A program made the translations under genes and the position numbers. From positions 237,054 to 301,053 of the forward strand of contig NZ_KL543998.1 of NCBI RefSeq assembly GCF_000711955.1: 64,000 nt of DNA, in the 5' to 3' direction. Origin of the DNA: Nevskia soli DSM 19509 (GTDB lineage Bacteria > Pseudomonadota > Gammaproteobacteria > Nevskiales > Nevskiaceae). The stretch's first letter is position 1; each line of letters starts with the position of its first letter. The notes beneath the pieces are model-generated. The model saw nothing but the letters and a program-made list of their open reading frames with translations. It was not told the DNA's origin and searched no databases. Positions 42,020 to 50,391 of this stretch are shown here, one piece after another.

Positions 42020-42734
42020 ACCCTCGAACACGCTGCCGAACATCGACCCGGCGCTTTTTGCCATTCCGGACATTGCCCGGCTGACGTCAACGGCACCGTC
42101 GACGCACCCGCCACGCTTTCTCCTGCTCTACGGCTCTCTGCGCGAACGCTCCTACAGCCGCCTGCTGGTCGAGGAAGCCGGGCGCCTGCTGCAAGCCATG
42201 GGTGCGGAAGTACGTATCTTCAACCCACTTGGCCTGCCCCTGGCCGACAGCGCGCCGGAAACCCATCCCAAAGTGGTGGAACTGCGCGCGCTGGCGCAGT
42301 GGTCCGAAGGCATGGTGTGGTGCTCGCCGGAGCGCCACGGCGCCATGACCGGCATCATGAAAACGCAGATCGACTGGATTCCGCTGTCCGTCGGCTCCGT
42401 CCGTCCCACCCAGGGCAAGACGCTGGCGGTGATGGAAGTCAGCGGCGGCTCGCAGTCCTTCAATGCCGTCAACCAGCTGCGCATCCTGGGCCGCTGGATG
42501 CGCATGCTCACCATCCCCAACCAGTCCTCCGTGGCCAAGGCCTTCCTGGAATTCGACGAGGCCGGCCGCATGAAACCCTCCGCCTACTACGACCGCGTGG
42601 TCGACGTCATGGAAGAGCTGATGAAGTTCACCCTGCTGACCCGCGATGTGGCGCCCTATCTGGTGGACCGCTACAGCGAGCGCAAGGAAAGCGCCGAAGC
42701 CTTGAGCCAGCGGGTCAATCAAAAGGCGATCTGA
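42012..42734 (+). CDS. arsH: ArsH NADPH-dependent FMN oxidoreductase
   Basis: A 240-residue flavoprotein of the ArsH family, which oxidises trivalent organoarsenicals. Visible are the FMN-phosphate loop [17 protein letters not shown], the [20 protein letters not shown] dimer/flavin segment and [14 protein letters not shown]. The GTG start at 42012 overlaps arsC. The gene ends at 42734, and a P450-derived scrap begins in another frame at 42731. Confidence 0.94.
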   Translation: MSEPSNTLPNIDPALFAIPDIARLTSTAPSTHPPRFLLLYGSLRERSYSRLLVEEAGRLLQAMGAEVRIFNPLGLPLADSAPETHPKVVELRALAQWSEGMVWCSPERHGAMTGIMKTQIDWIPLSVGSVRPTQGKTLAVMEVSGGSQSFNAVNQLRILGRWMRMLTIPNQSSVAKAFLEFDEAGRMKPSAYYDRVVDVMEELMKFTLLTRDVAPYLVDRYSERKESAEALSQRVNQKAI

Positions 42735-42802
42735 AGCCCAAGACCGCCCCCACGCCGGGACCGGCCATGGACTTCAAGATACGAATGAAGGGGTTACGCC
42801 CT
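42731..42802 (+). pseudogene. C-terminal scrap of a cytochrome P450 gene
   Basis: In the frame starting CTG at 42731 the DNA encodes [20 protein letters not shown], closely matching the C-terminal TKTAPTPGPAMSFKVRVRG of the P450 at 11660-13048; the DNA is also similar. Nothing upstream in this frame belongs to a P450 (it is arsH in another frame), so this is the tail of a lost P450 gene joined to arsH by recombination. The rest of the gap to 43020 shows no gene. Confidence 0.8.
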
Positions 42803-43020
42803 ACATGCCAAAGCTTCGCCGTTCGAAGTAAAGTTCAAGGAGCGACATCAAGCCGGATACGTCGGGCCAGTCGAAGGCGTTTCGAGCAAGGCACGACAAC
42901 GTCTGCATGTTGCAGCGGATTCGATGTCATTCGCATGCCGATTGTGGTGCGGCCGAGAAGCGGCGCGCGGCAAATGGTGAGTCACCACCCACTCCGGGCG
43001 AACTCAAATGGAGGCTGATG

Positions 43021-43404
43021 ATGGAAGAGCAGAACATCCGCATGGCCATTGATCGACACTGGATCGCATCCGCCGCAGGCGACCAGGTCGCCGAGCATGA
43101 GATCTATCACGATGATGCCGTGTGCGAGTACCCGCAGTCAGGCGAGGTCATCCACGGTCGGCACAACCTCCAGGCGCTGCGCAGTCATCATCCAGGCAGA
43201 CCGTCCGGGTTTGTGGTCCGGCGCATAACGGGAGAAGGCAATCTCTGGGTGACCGAGTACGTGATTGACTATGCGGGCAAGCGTGCCCATACCGTGAGCA
43301 TCATGGAGTTCCGGAATGGGAAGGTGTCGCACGAGACTCAATATTTTGCCGATCCTTTCGACGCCCCCGCCTGGCGCGCGCAGTGGGTCGAGCGGGGGAC
43401 GTGA
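43021..43404 (+). CDS. NTF2-like (SnoaL-type) protein
   Basis: A 127-residue NTF2-fold protein: N-terminal helix IRMAIDRHWIASAAGDQVAEHEIYHDDAVCEYPQSGE, then pocket strands including YVIDYAGKRAHTVSIMEFRNGKVSHETQYFADPFDAP. Such proteins are small ester/ketone isomerases, cyclases or binders; function unknown. GGAGG suits the ATG at 43021 (the overlapping ATG at 43018 is too close). It stands between the arsenic island and the exported hydrolase pair. Confidence 0.8.
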   Translation: MEEQNIRMAIDRHWIASAAGDQVAEHEIYHDDAVCEYPQSGEVIHGRHNLQALRSHHPGRPSGFVVRRITGEGNLWVTEYVIDYAGKRAHTVSIMEFRNGKVSHETQYFADPFDAPAWRAQWVERGT

Positions 43405-43591
43405 TCGACGACATCCAGCCGACCGTTCAGGCCCACGACCCTGCGGCTTGGCCATGGCCTCTCGCGGTCATCCGCACTCATGCCTGCAATACGGCCCGTG
43501 GCCGCACCGATCGGAAGACCGCAGCGGTGCGAACGGCAATTTCAGATACGCAAGGCGCAGCCTGCGCCTTGCGCAACATACACCAAGTGCC

Positions 43592-45448
43592 TCAAGGGGC
43601 GGCGATGGGTGTCGACAAGACAGGAATCCAGACCTTTCCACTGACTGTCACAGGTAATATGGCCTCGGACGGAAGATCCAGATTGATCGATCCGTTCGCC
43701 AGATACTGATCGTGGCCGCCGTAGAGCAGTAGAACGAGTTTTTCGCCGGGCTTCAATCGAGCCGCCACACCACTCATGTCGATGTCGTGTTCGCCCACAT
43801 CGCGCAGCGGCGAAATCTGATTGTCCACCAACTCGAACAGGGGCGCGGGCGGGCTATGCCAGATGCCTATACCCGCAAAGATGATGGGAACCCCGCGCGC
43901 GCCGGAAACAAGCGGTTGAACACTGACTTCCAGTCTCGGAATGCCGCCGACTACGAGCCCATCCGCTCCGGCGGTGATGCCGGTGTCCACCACGGTCGGA
44001 ACGTTCGGAATGCCCGCGGTGACCATGGCGTTTTGAACGCTTGCTTCAGTTCCCGCGTGTCCGGAAATGAGCGTATCGACCAGAACCGCATCGGTTCCGG
44101 AAATCGACAGGCAAATCCGGCGCGGAATGATCCTGTCGGCCGCCCCGGCCTGGCCTTTCAGATATTCGTCGAAGAAAGCCAGCGTCGCAGTGCGCACCTC
44201 CAGGGTGCCGCACTGCGTATTGAGGTCGTCACCGAGGGGGTGATACAGGAGTTCATCCGGATCCGGAACCGCTTGCAAGCTGTTATGTCCCGCCTGATAG
44301 CTAAGCAAGCGCACATCCCCACCCGCGGCCTTCAGACATTCGTAGTTGCGCCAGGCGTTGGTGAAGTCAAACAAGGTATCGCGCATTCCCTGCCACAGCA
44401 TCGCGTGCACCCTGGGCCCCGGCAGCGGCGCGTGCTCGGGAGACGTTCCGGGACCGCCATTGCTTGCGATGGGCAGCCCTTCACAGAAATATCGATCGCT
44501 GTGATACCGGAAGAAGTCGCTCAGTGCCGGGCTTTCAGAATTGGAAAGCAGGGCGGCGGGCAGTTCGCGATTGATGAATGGATCAAAGTGGAGGCGATCC
44601 AGTCCGTTCCCCGCAATGGTGCCCGATACAAACAGGAACGCATCCCAAAGGGTCTTCGGCACTTCATTGGGGAACATGCTGCCGTTGAGATCGTACGGCG
44701 CATACTCCGGCACCATGGCGATGACGCGGTGCCTGGGGTCGATGTCGTGGATCAGGTATTGATACATGCCGCCATAGGATCCGCCGATCGATCCGATGAT
44801 CGGGCTGTGCGAATTACTGCCGTCCGCGTTACTGCCGTATGCGAGCCAGTCGAGGTGGGTCTCGGCCCAGTCCATCACCGCAATGAGGTCCTTGCCTTCA
44901 TAGTCCGGGTCCATGGCGCGGATGGTGCCCCCGCTCTCGCCATGGCCACGCTCGTCGATACTGATGAAGCCATAGCCGTTCGCAACGAGCATTCCCGTAC
45001 CGGTGCCCGCGTACCCGGGAACATTGTTGGGACCGGTGTCCCGGCTGCCGCCAAAGCCGTGCGAATGAAGCACGAGCGGATAGGTTTTTCCGCCTTCGAG
45101 GAAGCCCGGTTCGCAAACGGAAAAGGCTACCTTCTCGCCATGACCGCCCTCGACGTAGATGTTGTAGCAGAGTCCCGCACGCGATGTGCCCTTTGCCGGC
45201 GTGGGCGGCACTTCATTTGCCGCGCCCGGATAGTCCGGTGGCGAAACCGCCGGGGGCAGTGACCCGCTGACATTCCGATCTACACCATTGCTGCTGCCGC
45301 AGCCTGTGGCGGTGACACAGGACAGGGCAATTGCGAGAATCCCGACGAGTGCGCGGACTACACGGATCAGCGTCCTGCTGCGTGCGCAGTCCCCCCAGCA
45401 TTCGACACTTTCGTAGCCCCGACACGGGCCTGGATGAGATATTTCCAT
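43592..45448 (-). CDS. exported alpha/beta-hydrolase (X-Pro dipeptidyl-peptidase/CocE-like)
   Basis: A 618-residue protein with a signal peptide possibly processed as a lipoprotein (around TATGCGS). The alpha/beta-hydrolase fold is shown by LHSHGFGGSRDTG, ISIDERGHGESGG and the nucleophile elbow GSIGGSYGGMYQY, with C-terminal jelly-roll-like sequence ending in a KPGEKLVLLLYGG segment, as in S15/CocE-type enzymes. It may hydrolyse esters or peptides in the periplasm. It begins 10 bases after the stop of the propeller lipoprotein, with which it forms an operon. Confidence 0.8.
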   Translation of the reverse strand: MEISHPGPCRGYESVECWGDCARSRTLIRVVRALVGILAIALSCVTATGCGSSNGVDRNVSGSLPPAVSPPDYPGAANEVPPTPAKGTSRAGLCYNIYVEGGHGEKVAFSVCEPGFLEGGKTYPLVLHSHGFGGSRDTGPNNVPGYAGTGTGMLVANGYGFISIDERGHGESGGTIRAMDPDYEGKDLIAVMDWAETHLDWLAYGSNADGSNSHSPIIGSIGGSYGGMYQYLIHDIDPRHRVIAMVPEYAPYDLNGSMFPNEVPKTLWDAFLFVSGTIAGNGLDRLHFDPFINRELPAALLSNSESPALSDFFRYHSDRYFCEGLPIASNGGPGTSPEHAPLPGPRVHAMLWQGMRDTLFDFTNAWRNYECLKAAGGDVRLLSYQAGHNSLQAVPDPDELLYHPLGDDLNTQCGTLEVRTATLAFFDEYLKGQAGAADRIIPRRICLSISGTDAVLVDTLISGHAGTEASVQNAMVTAGIPNVPTVVDTGITAGADGLVVGGIPRLEVSVQPLVSGARGVPIIFAGIGIWHSPPAPLFELVDNQISPLRDVGEHDIDMSGVAARLKPGEKLVLLLYGGHDQYLANGSINLDLPSEAILPVTVSGKVWIPVLSTPIAAP

Positions 45449-45458
45449 CCGTACCGGC

Positions 45459-47447
45459 TCAGGGCAAGTGGATAGATGCAGCTTGCAGGGTATCGCCCGC
45501 CTTCACTGCCAGATCATGGCTTGAGGTTACGGTCACCGTGGCGGCGCCCTGATCGTCGGTGTAGGCGGTCTGATCGCCGAGCTGCAGCGTTGCGTGATAG
45601 ACCGGCTCCGTATCGACGGAGGCTTCGTTGGGGCCAACGCCGGCAACGCTCGCGGTTACGTGGATCCTGTAAGCCCCATTGCCGAGGCTCGAATACGCAA
45701 GCTGCAATGCCGGCGCCTTCGGCTCGAGATCGGGGCAGGCACCGCCCCCTGTCTGTTCCGCCGAGGGTCCGCTGACGGTGTTTCCATCGTAGGTGGACTC
45801 TCCATGACCCTGGGCACCGCCCACGAATCTCATATCCGTGTTGGTACTGCCGGTATGTGCGCCGGTCATGCTCAGGTGCGAACTGTAGGTTCCGAACTCG
45901 ATCGCCGAGGTGATGGTGACCGAGCCGGTGACGAAATCGACGCCGTCGTCGGAGTAGTTCTTGTACGTCTCCGACCAATTGCCGGCGAGCACATTGCCCA
46001 GATAGCTGACCGTGACAGTTCCGCCGCCGGGGCCGGAAAATGTATGGATGCCGATGCTGCCCATCGCGGGATGGTAGTCGGCCGGAGGAATCGCCCAGGC
46101 GCCCGGCTGCGAGCTGACCGCAGCGAGTGCCGGACTCGCCTGCATTGCCGTGAAATGCGCCACCAGCAGGAAGGGAGCGTGCGCCGGGTATGCGCTACCC
46201 GCGGCGCTGTTGGTCGTGTTCAGCGCAAGCATGGTGCCGTCGGCGCTCCACTGCGGCCACCCGACCAGATTGTTGGTCACGAAAATATCCGGTGTCGGAT
46301 GGTAGACGATAGGCTGGCCGGCAAGCGTTCCGTCCCGGTCGCCGCCCGATGGCATGATCCAGATCGGGCCATGGCACCTCTTGTTCGAGCTGGATATGCC
46401 CAGGGCCAGCAGAGCCGATGGCACGTCGATGAAATCGCGCACGGGGACGAGGCCGCCGTACCAGTCGGTGAGATGCATGGTCCGGTTGCTCCAGAGTGCG
46501 AGCAGCTTGCCGTTCGGCGAGACGGCGTTGTCCTCGTCGTAGTCTGGGTGGGCCGTGAGGCGGGTCCGCTTCCCGCTTGCCAGGTTGACCGACCAAACGT
46601 CCGGGTTCCCCAACGCGATGCCGCCGGACTGCGCATAGGTAGCATCGGCACCGCCGTTGCTGAAAGTCTTGAATTCGTACAGCGCACCGCCATTGGACCA
46701 GGCTTCAATGTTGGTATCCGCAAGCGAGGTGGGGTTGTCGGGGTTGATCACGAGCGGATCGGTCACCTGGTATCCGCTGCTGGAACGGGTCAGCGTTCCG
46801 ACCACCATCATCTCGATGCTGTCGATCAGGATGTCGGAGAAGCCGACGTGTACACCGTCCTGCGACAGCTTTGCCGCATAAGCGCCGCCGGTGTTGAGCT
46901 GGGGGATTAGGACGACCCCGCCCGGTGGAATCAGCTTGGGCTCCGCCGCGGAGAAATCGACGGGGAGGATGCTGGCGCTCCGGCAGTCGGCCACGCTCGG
47001 GCTGCACTCCAGAACCCCGTATTGACTGGAGCCCGGCTGGTTGAAGCTGCCGAAGAACACCCGCTTGCCATCCGGGAACGGGGTGATCTCGCCCTCCCCC
47101 TTGGACGTTGGATCATTGACGAGCCCGCAGGAAAGGCAATGGGCGCCGCCCCCGTCGAGGCCAGTGATCCACAGTTCGGCGGTTGTCCCTTGACCGGTAT
47201 TGCCTCCCGTCGAACTGGTACCGGTCGAAAAGAACAGCAGGTGCTGCCCGTCGTTGGCGAAGACCGGCCAACCGGCGGATACCACACTTGCGGGCAGGTC
47301 GATGCGCTGGATGGCGATCGGTTGGAACGCGAACGAAGCGCTCGAGCCCACCGGGTCGGTGCTGGCCGGCGCGGTGGAGCCTCCGCACGCCGCAAGCAGC
47401 GTGAACAGCGAAGAAGCTGCCCAACGGACAATGTACGACCTGCGCAT
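45459..47447 (-). CDS. beta-propeller (TolB/WD40-like) lipoprotein
   Basis: A 662-residue predicted lipoprotein: lipobox LLAAC with Cys21, then TolB/PD40-like blades (repeats of the type DGxHVLFFS..., SPNGKLLALWSNRT, SADGTMLALNTT) over about 60-430, and a C-terminal beta-rich domain. No enzymatic motif is seen. It is the first gene of the pair with the alpha/beta hydrolase and is divergent from the QsdR-like TetR at 47581. Binding or delivery of a substrate for the hydrolase is inferred. Confidence 0.75.
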   Translation of the reverse strand: MRRSYIVRWAASSLFTLLAACGGSTAPASTDPVGSSASFAFQPIAIQRIDLPASVVSAGWPVFANDGQHLLFFSTGTSSTGGNTGQGTTAELWITGLDGGGAHCLSCGLVNDPTSKGEGEITPFPDGKRVFFGSFNQPGSSQYGVLECSPSVADCRSASILPVDFSAAEPKLIPPGGVVLIPQLNTGGAYAAKLSQDGVHVGFSDILIDSIEMMVVGTLTRSSSGYQVTDPLVINPDNPTSLADTNIEAWSNGGALYEFKTFSNGGADATYAQSGGIALGNPDVWSVNLASGKRTRLTAHPDYDEDNAVSPNGKLLALWSNRTMHLTDWYGGLVPVRDFIDVPSALLALGISSSNKRCHGPIWIMPSGGDRDGTLAGQPIVYHPTPDIFVTNNLVGWPQWSADGTMLALNTTNSAAGSAYPAHAPFLLVAHFTAMQASPALAAVSSQPGAWAIPPADYHPAMGSIGIHTFSGPGGGTVTVSYLGNVLAGNWSETYKNYSDDGVDFVTGSVTITSAIEFGTYSSHLSMTGAHTGSTNTDMRFVGGAQGHGESTYDGNTVSGPSAEQTGGGACPDLEPKAPALQLAYSSLGNGAYRIHVTASVAGVGPNEASVDTEPVYHATLQLGDQTAYTDDQGAATVTVTSSHDLAVKAGDTLQAASIHLP

Positions 47448-47580
47448 GTGAACTCCTCCAAATTTTTTTAGTAGCTTTCTGCCGTAACGCCGCGCGATGC
47501 GTCACATCGTCACAATGATGCACATTGCCATGCCTTGTCAATGCGTTGAGAATGAGCCACGCCTACCGCCAAGCTTGCGA

Positions 47581-48261
47581 ATGAATACCCCTCCGGGCAG
47601 CCGAGAAACCCGCCTCAGCCGCGAACTGCGGCGCGCCGAGCCCAGTCGCCGCGCGATGCCGCGGGATGCGTTCGAGCTGGCGATGCGCAAATGGGTAAAA
47701 GGAGAACGTGTCGAGGTGGGCGCGGTGGCCGAGGAGCTCGGCGTCAATCGTGCGACTGTCTTCCGCTGGGTCGGCAGTCGTGAACTCCTGCTTGGCGAGG
47801 TGATCTGGCAGAGCTTCGCCGCGATCTGGAGAGATGCGATGGCGGCGGCGCAAGGGGTGGGCGCCGACTACGCGGCCGACTTCACGCGCCGGCTGATGGA
47901 ATCCGCGCTTGAATCGACGCCGCTGCGGCGCTTTATCGCGCAGGATCCGGAATACGCCTTGCGCCTGCTTACTTCGAAAACCAGCACCGTGCAGGCCCGC
48001 ATCATCGAGGCGGTCGGGGCCCTGCTGCGCGAGCACGCCAAAGCCGGCCATATTGCACCAGCCCTCAGCATCGAAGACCTGGCCTATGCCATCGTGCGCA
48101 TTGTTGAATCCTGCCTGTACAGCGACCAGATCACGGGACGCAAGCCGAATATCGCGGTGACCTGCGAAGTCATCCGCATCCTGGTGGCTGCGCGGTCGAA
48201 CGCCGGTGCGAGTACCGTCCCGGGCCGGAAGCATTCCGCGAGAAGAACCCGCAAGTCATAG
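47581..48261 (+). CDS. TetR family regulator (QsdR-like)
   Basis: A 226-residue regulator with helix-turn-helix VGAVAEELGVNRATVFRWVGSRELLLGE (about 44-71) and an all-helical C-terminal domain. The sequence pattern resembles the QsdR group, whose members control lactonase/hydrolase genes. The ATG at 47581 begins MNTPPGSRETRL; upstream codons to 47497 are not conserved-looking. It is divergent from the propeller-hydrolase operon and is its likely repressor. Confidence 0.83.
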   Translation: MNTPPGSRETRLSRELRRAEPSRRAMPRDAFELAMRKWVKGERVEVGAVAEELGVNRATVFRWVGSRELLLGEVIWQSFAAIWRDAMAAAQGVGADYAADFTRRLMESALESTPLRRFIAQDPEYALRLLTSKTSTVQARIIEAVGALLREHAKAGHIAPALSIEDLAYAIVRIVESCLYSDQITGRKPNIAVTCEVIRILVAARSNAGASTVPGRKHSARRTRKS

Positions 48262-48445
48262 TCGACTCGATGGAGCGCCCTGGGCTCCATCGCGCGGCGG
48301 GCGCATCTATCAGCAAGCGATCAAAGGCACGATATCGCAAACACTGCCGCCGGCCCGGATGTTCGGGACTGCTGACCGCGGCCGGCTCACGCATCCCGGG
48401 TATGTGGCCGCGGGTGCGTGGGTGGAGGGCGGATACGGCGCGCCC

Positions 48446-48736
48446 TCAGCGCTTGCAATAACGCCCGATTCCGGAGCCGCCATCGACGCAGCCGTCGCGG
48501 TCGATCTCGAATACCTGGGTTTTGCCGTTGACCGTGACCAGGACGCGCTTGCCGTCGATCTTGTAGCTGCCGGCGCCGGTGCTACCCATGAAGCCGATGT
48601 CCACCTCGCCGCCAGAGCGGAACACCAGCTTGTCGAAGAAGGCATGCTGGTCCGCGGTGTATTCACCGCTCGGGCCGCTGCCGCAGGCGGCGAGCAGCAG
48701 GGCGACGCAGGGGATGATCCTGTAGGTGCTTTTCAT
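48446..48736 (-). CDS. small lipoprotein
   Basis: A 96-residue lipoprotein with lipobox LLAAC (Cys19) followed by a beta-rich domain (SYKIDGKRVLVTVNGKTQVFEIDRDGC) with a C-terminal Cys pair (DGC and GRYC). No family recognised. It starts 6 bases after the preceding gene's stop, so it is the last of a three-gene minus-strand operon (50163 to 48446). Confidence 0.75.
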   Translation of the reverse strand: MKSTYRIIPCVALLLAACGSGPSGEYTADQHAFFDKLVFRSGGEVDIGFMGSTGAGSYKIDGKRVLVTVNGKTQVFEIDRDGCVDGGSGIGRYCKR

Positions 48737-48742
48737 GTCGGC

Positions 48743-49384
48743 CTAGTGCTTCTTTTTGTTCGAAAAGGCGTCGATCAGCGCGCCGACGCCTTGCACCACG
48801 TCGTCGGTACCGACGCCGCTGGCGGACCCGAGGTTGCCGAAGGCGCCGCCGCTGAGGCCCTGGAAGTTCAGGCTGTATTGGCCGCCGACCTCCACCCGCC
48901 CGGAGCCGGGCAGCACCCTGAGCTGCTCCACCGACACGTCGGCGGTGAACTGGTTGCCGACGGCGGCGCCGCTGCCGCTCTTGGCGATCCAGCGGTTGAA
49001 GATCAGGCTGGCGGAGCGGCTGGCGCCAGGAGCGAGGACGAAGCTGGTGTCGGCGCCTTCGCGCCGCACGATGCCGATACCGATGATGTTGCTGGTGCTG
49101 TTGCCGTCGATTCTGTAGGCATTGCCGTAGTTGTCGGTGATGGAAGGCGAACTGCCCCAGGGGAAGCCGAGGATCAGCGGCCGGTCGCCGGTGTTGCGCA
49201 AGCGCAGGTTGAGCCGCAGGAAGTGCTGGTTGTGGGTGTTGTTCCAGCTCGGGCTGAGGCTGGTGACTTCGGCGGTGAAGGGACCGGCGTCGTAGCAGCG
49301 GGGCGCGGCGGCGCAGGCGTCGGCCTGGCTGGCGAAAGGCGCCAGACTGGCGAGGAGCAGCAGGCAGGGCAGGATCTGTTTCAT
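48743..49384 (-). CDS. exported protein of unknown function
   Basis: A 213-residue secreted protein: signal peptide (MKQILPCLLLLASLAPFASQADA), then a beta-sandwich-like domain (LNLRLRNTGDRPLILGFPWG, SASLIFNRWIAKS) reminiscent of exported DUF-type accessory proteins, and a C-terminal Gly-rich/basic tail (FSNKKKH). Middle gene of the three-gene operon. Periplasmic or outer-membrane location is inferred; no function is proposed. Confidence 0.75.
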   Translation of the reverse strand: MKQILPCLLLLASLAPFASQADACAAAPRCYDAGPFTAEVTSLSPSWNNTHNQHFLRLNLRLRNTGDRPLILGFPWGSSPSITDNYGNAYRIDGNSTSNIIGIGIVRREGADTSFVLAPGASRSASLIFNRWIAKSGSGAAVGNQFTADVSVEQLRVLPGSGRVEVGGQYSLNFQGLSGGAFGNLGSASGVGTDDVVQGVGALIDAFSNKKKH

Positions 49385-49413
49385 GTCGGTCTCCGCTATC
49401 GTATGGGGGTGTC

Positions 49414-50163
49414 TCAGTCTTCTGCCTTCTGCTCGATCAGCACGCGGCCGCTGTTGCGCTCGAGGATCTGCACTTTCACCACGTGCGCGCGCACATTGCG
49501 ACCGCCTTGGTCGTCGGCGCTCTGCACGAAGGCGTAGATGCGGATCGGGAAGCTGGTGTGGACCATCATTGCCTCGATCTCGCGGGCGCGGGCCTCGTCG
49601 TCCACCGACAAAAAGCGGAAACCTTCGGAGTTGCTCAACAGGAAGTTGTAGCCACGCACGTCGCTCATGTAGCCGGAGCCGCCGTCGCTGAGCAGGCTGT
49701 CGAGCAGGGGAAAGCCCTTGCGCGCCATGTCGTAGTGCTCGATGTGGGTCCAGTCGGCCTGCCACAGCACGTAGGGGTGCGCCTTGGCGTCCTCGATCCG
49801 CGCCTGGTACTGCGGTATCAGCGCCTTCAGCAGATCCTGCTTGCGGAACGCGTCGGAGGTGCGCTGGTACTCGTCGGAGGACTCGTTGGCCATGCGCTCG
49901 AAGTCGGGCGGCAGGCCGGAGAAGGCGTTGTACAAAAACATCAGCTGGGTGCCGCTGGTCAGCGGCACATAGGCCGAGTCCGGCGTGGACAGGTCCGGGT
50001 GCGGCAGCCGCCGCTCGTCCGGTGCCGGACGTGCCGGCGCCGCCGCGGCCTGTACCGGACCGTTTTTCGGAGCCGGCGGCGCCGCACTCTTGCCGCCACC
50101 TGAGCATCCCGCCAGCAACAGCGATCCCGCCAGCCCCGCCTGCATCAACCATGACGCCCGCAT
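49414..50163 (-). CDS. lipoprotein, DUF4852-like
   Basis: A 249-residue lipoprotein with lipobox LLAGC (Cys20) and a Pro/Ala-rich stretch before a soluble domain. The pattern FLYNAFSGLPPDFERMANES and DAFRKQDLLKALIPQ recalls DUF4852 proteins, an uncharacterised exported family; I hold this assignment loosely. It heads the operon and is divergent from the kinase gene at 50392, sharing a 228-base promoter region in which I see no distinct operator. Confidence 0.7.
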   Translation of the reverse strand: MRASWLMQAGLAGSLLLAGCSGGGKSAAPPAPKNGPVQAAAAPARPAPDERRLPHPDLSTPDSAYVPLTSGTQLMFLYNAFSGLPPDFERMANESSDEYQRTSDAFRKQDLLKALIPQYQARIEDAKAHPYVLWQADWTHIEHYDMARKGFPLLDSLLSDGGSGYMSDVRGYNFLLSNSEGFRFLSVDDEARAREIEAMMVHTSFPIRIYAFVQSADDQGGRNVRAHVVKVQILERNSGRVLIEQKAED

Positions 50164-50391
50164 CTCACGTCTCCCGTCGAGTGGTCGTGGCGGCGATTAC
50201 GGCGCAAACGGCGCGGCGAATCTTCACGCCGTCCTAACGCATTTCTAACGGCGCAAGAACCCACGCTTCATCAAGCACTTGGATTGCGGATCCGAACTGC
50301 TTCACGACACCGCGTTGACCGCCACGCCCCCGTGCCGCCTACAATCCGGACAGGGATGGCGGAGCCACGTCCGCCGACAGGGGCAGCAGCG

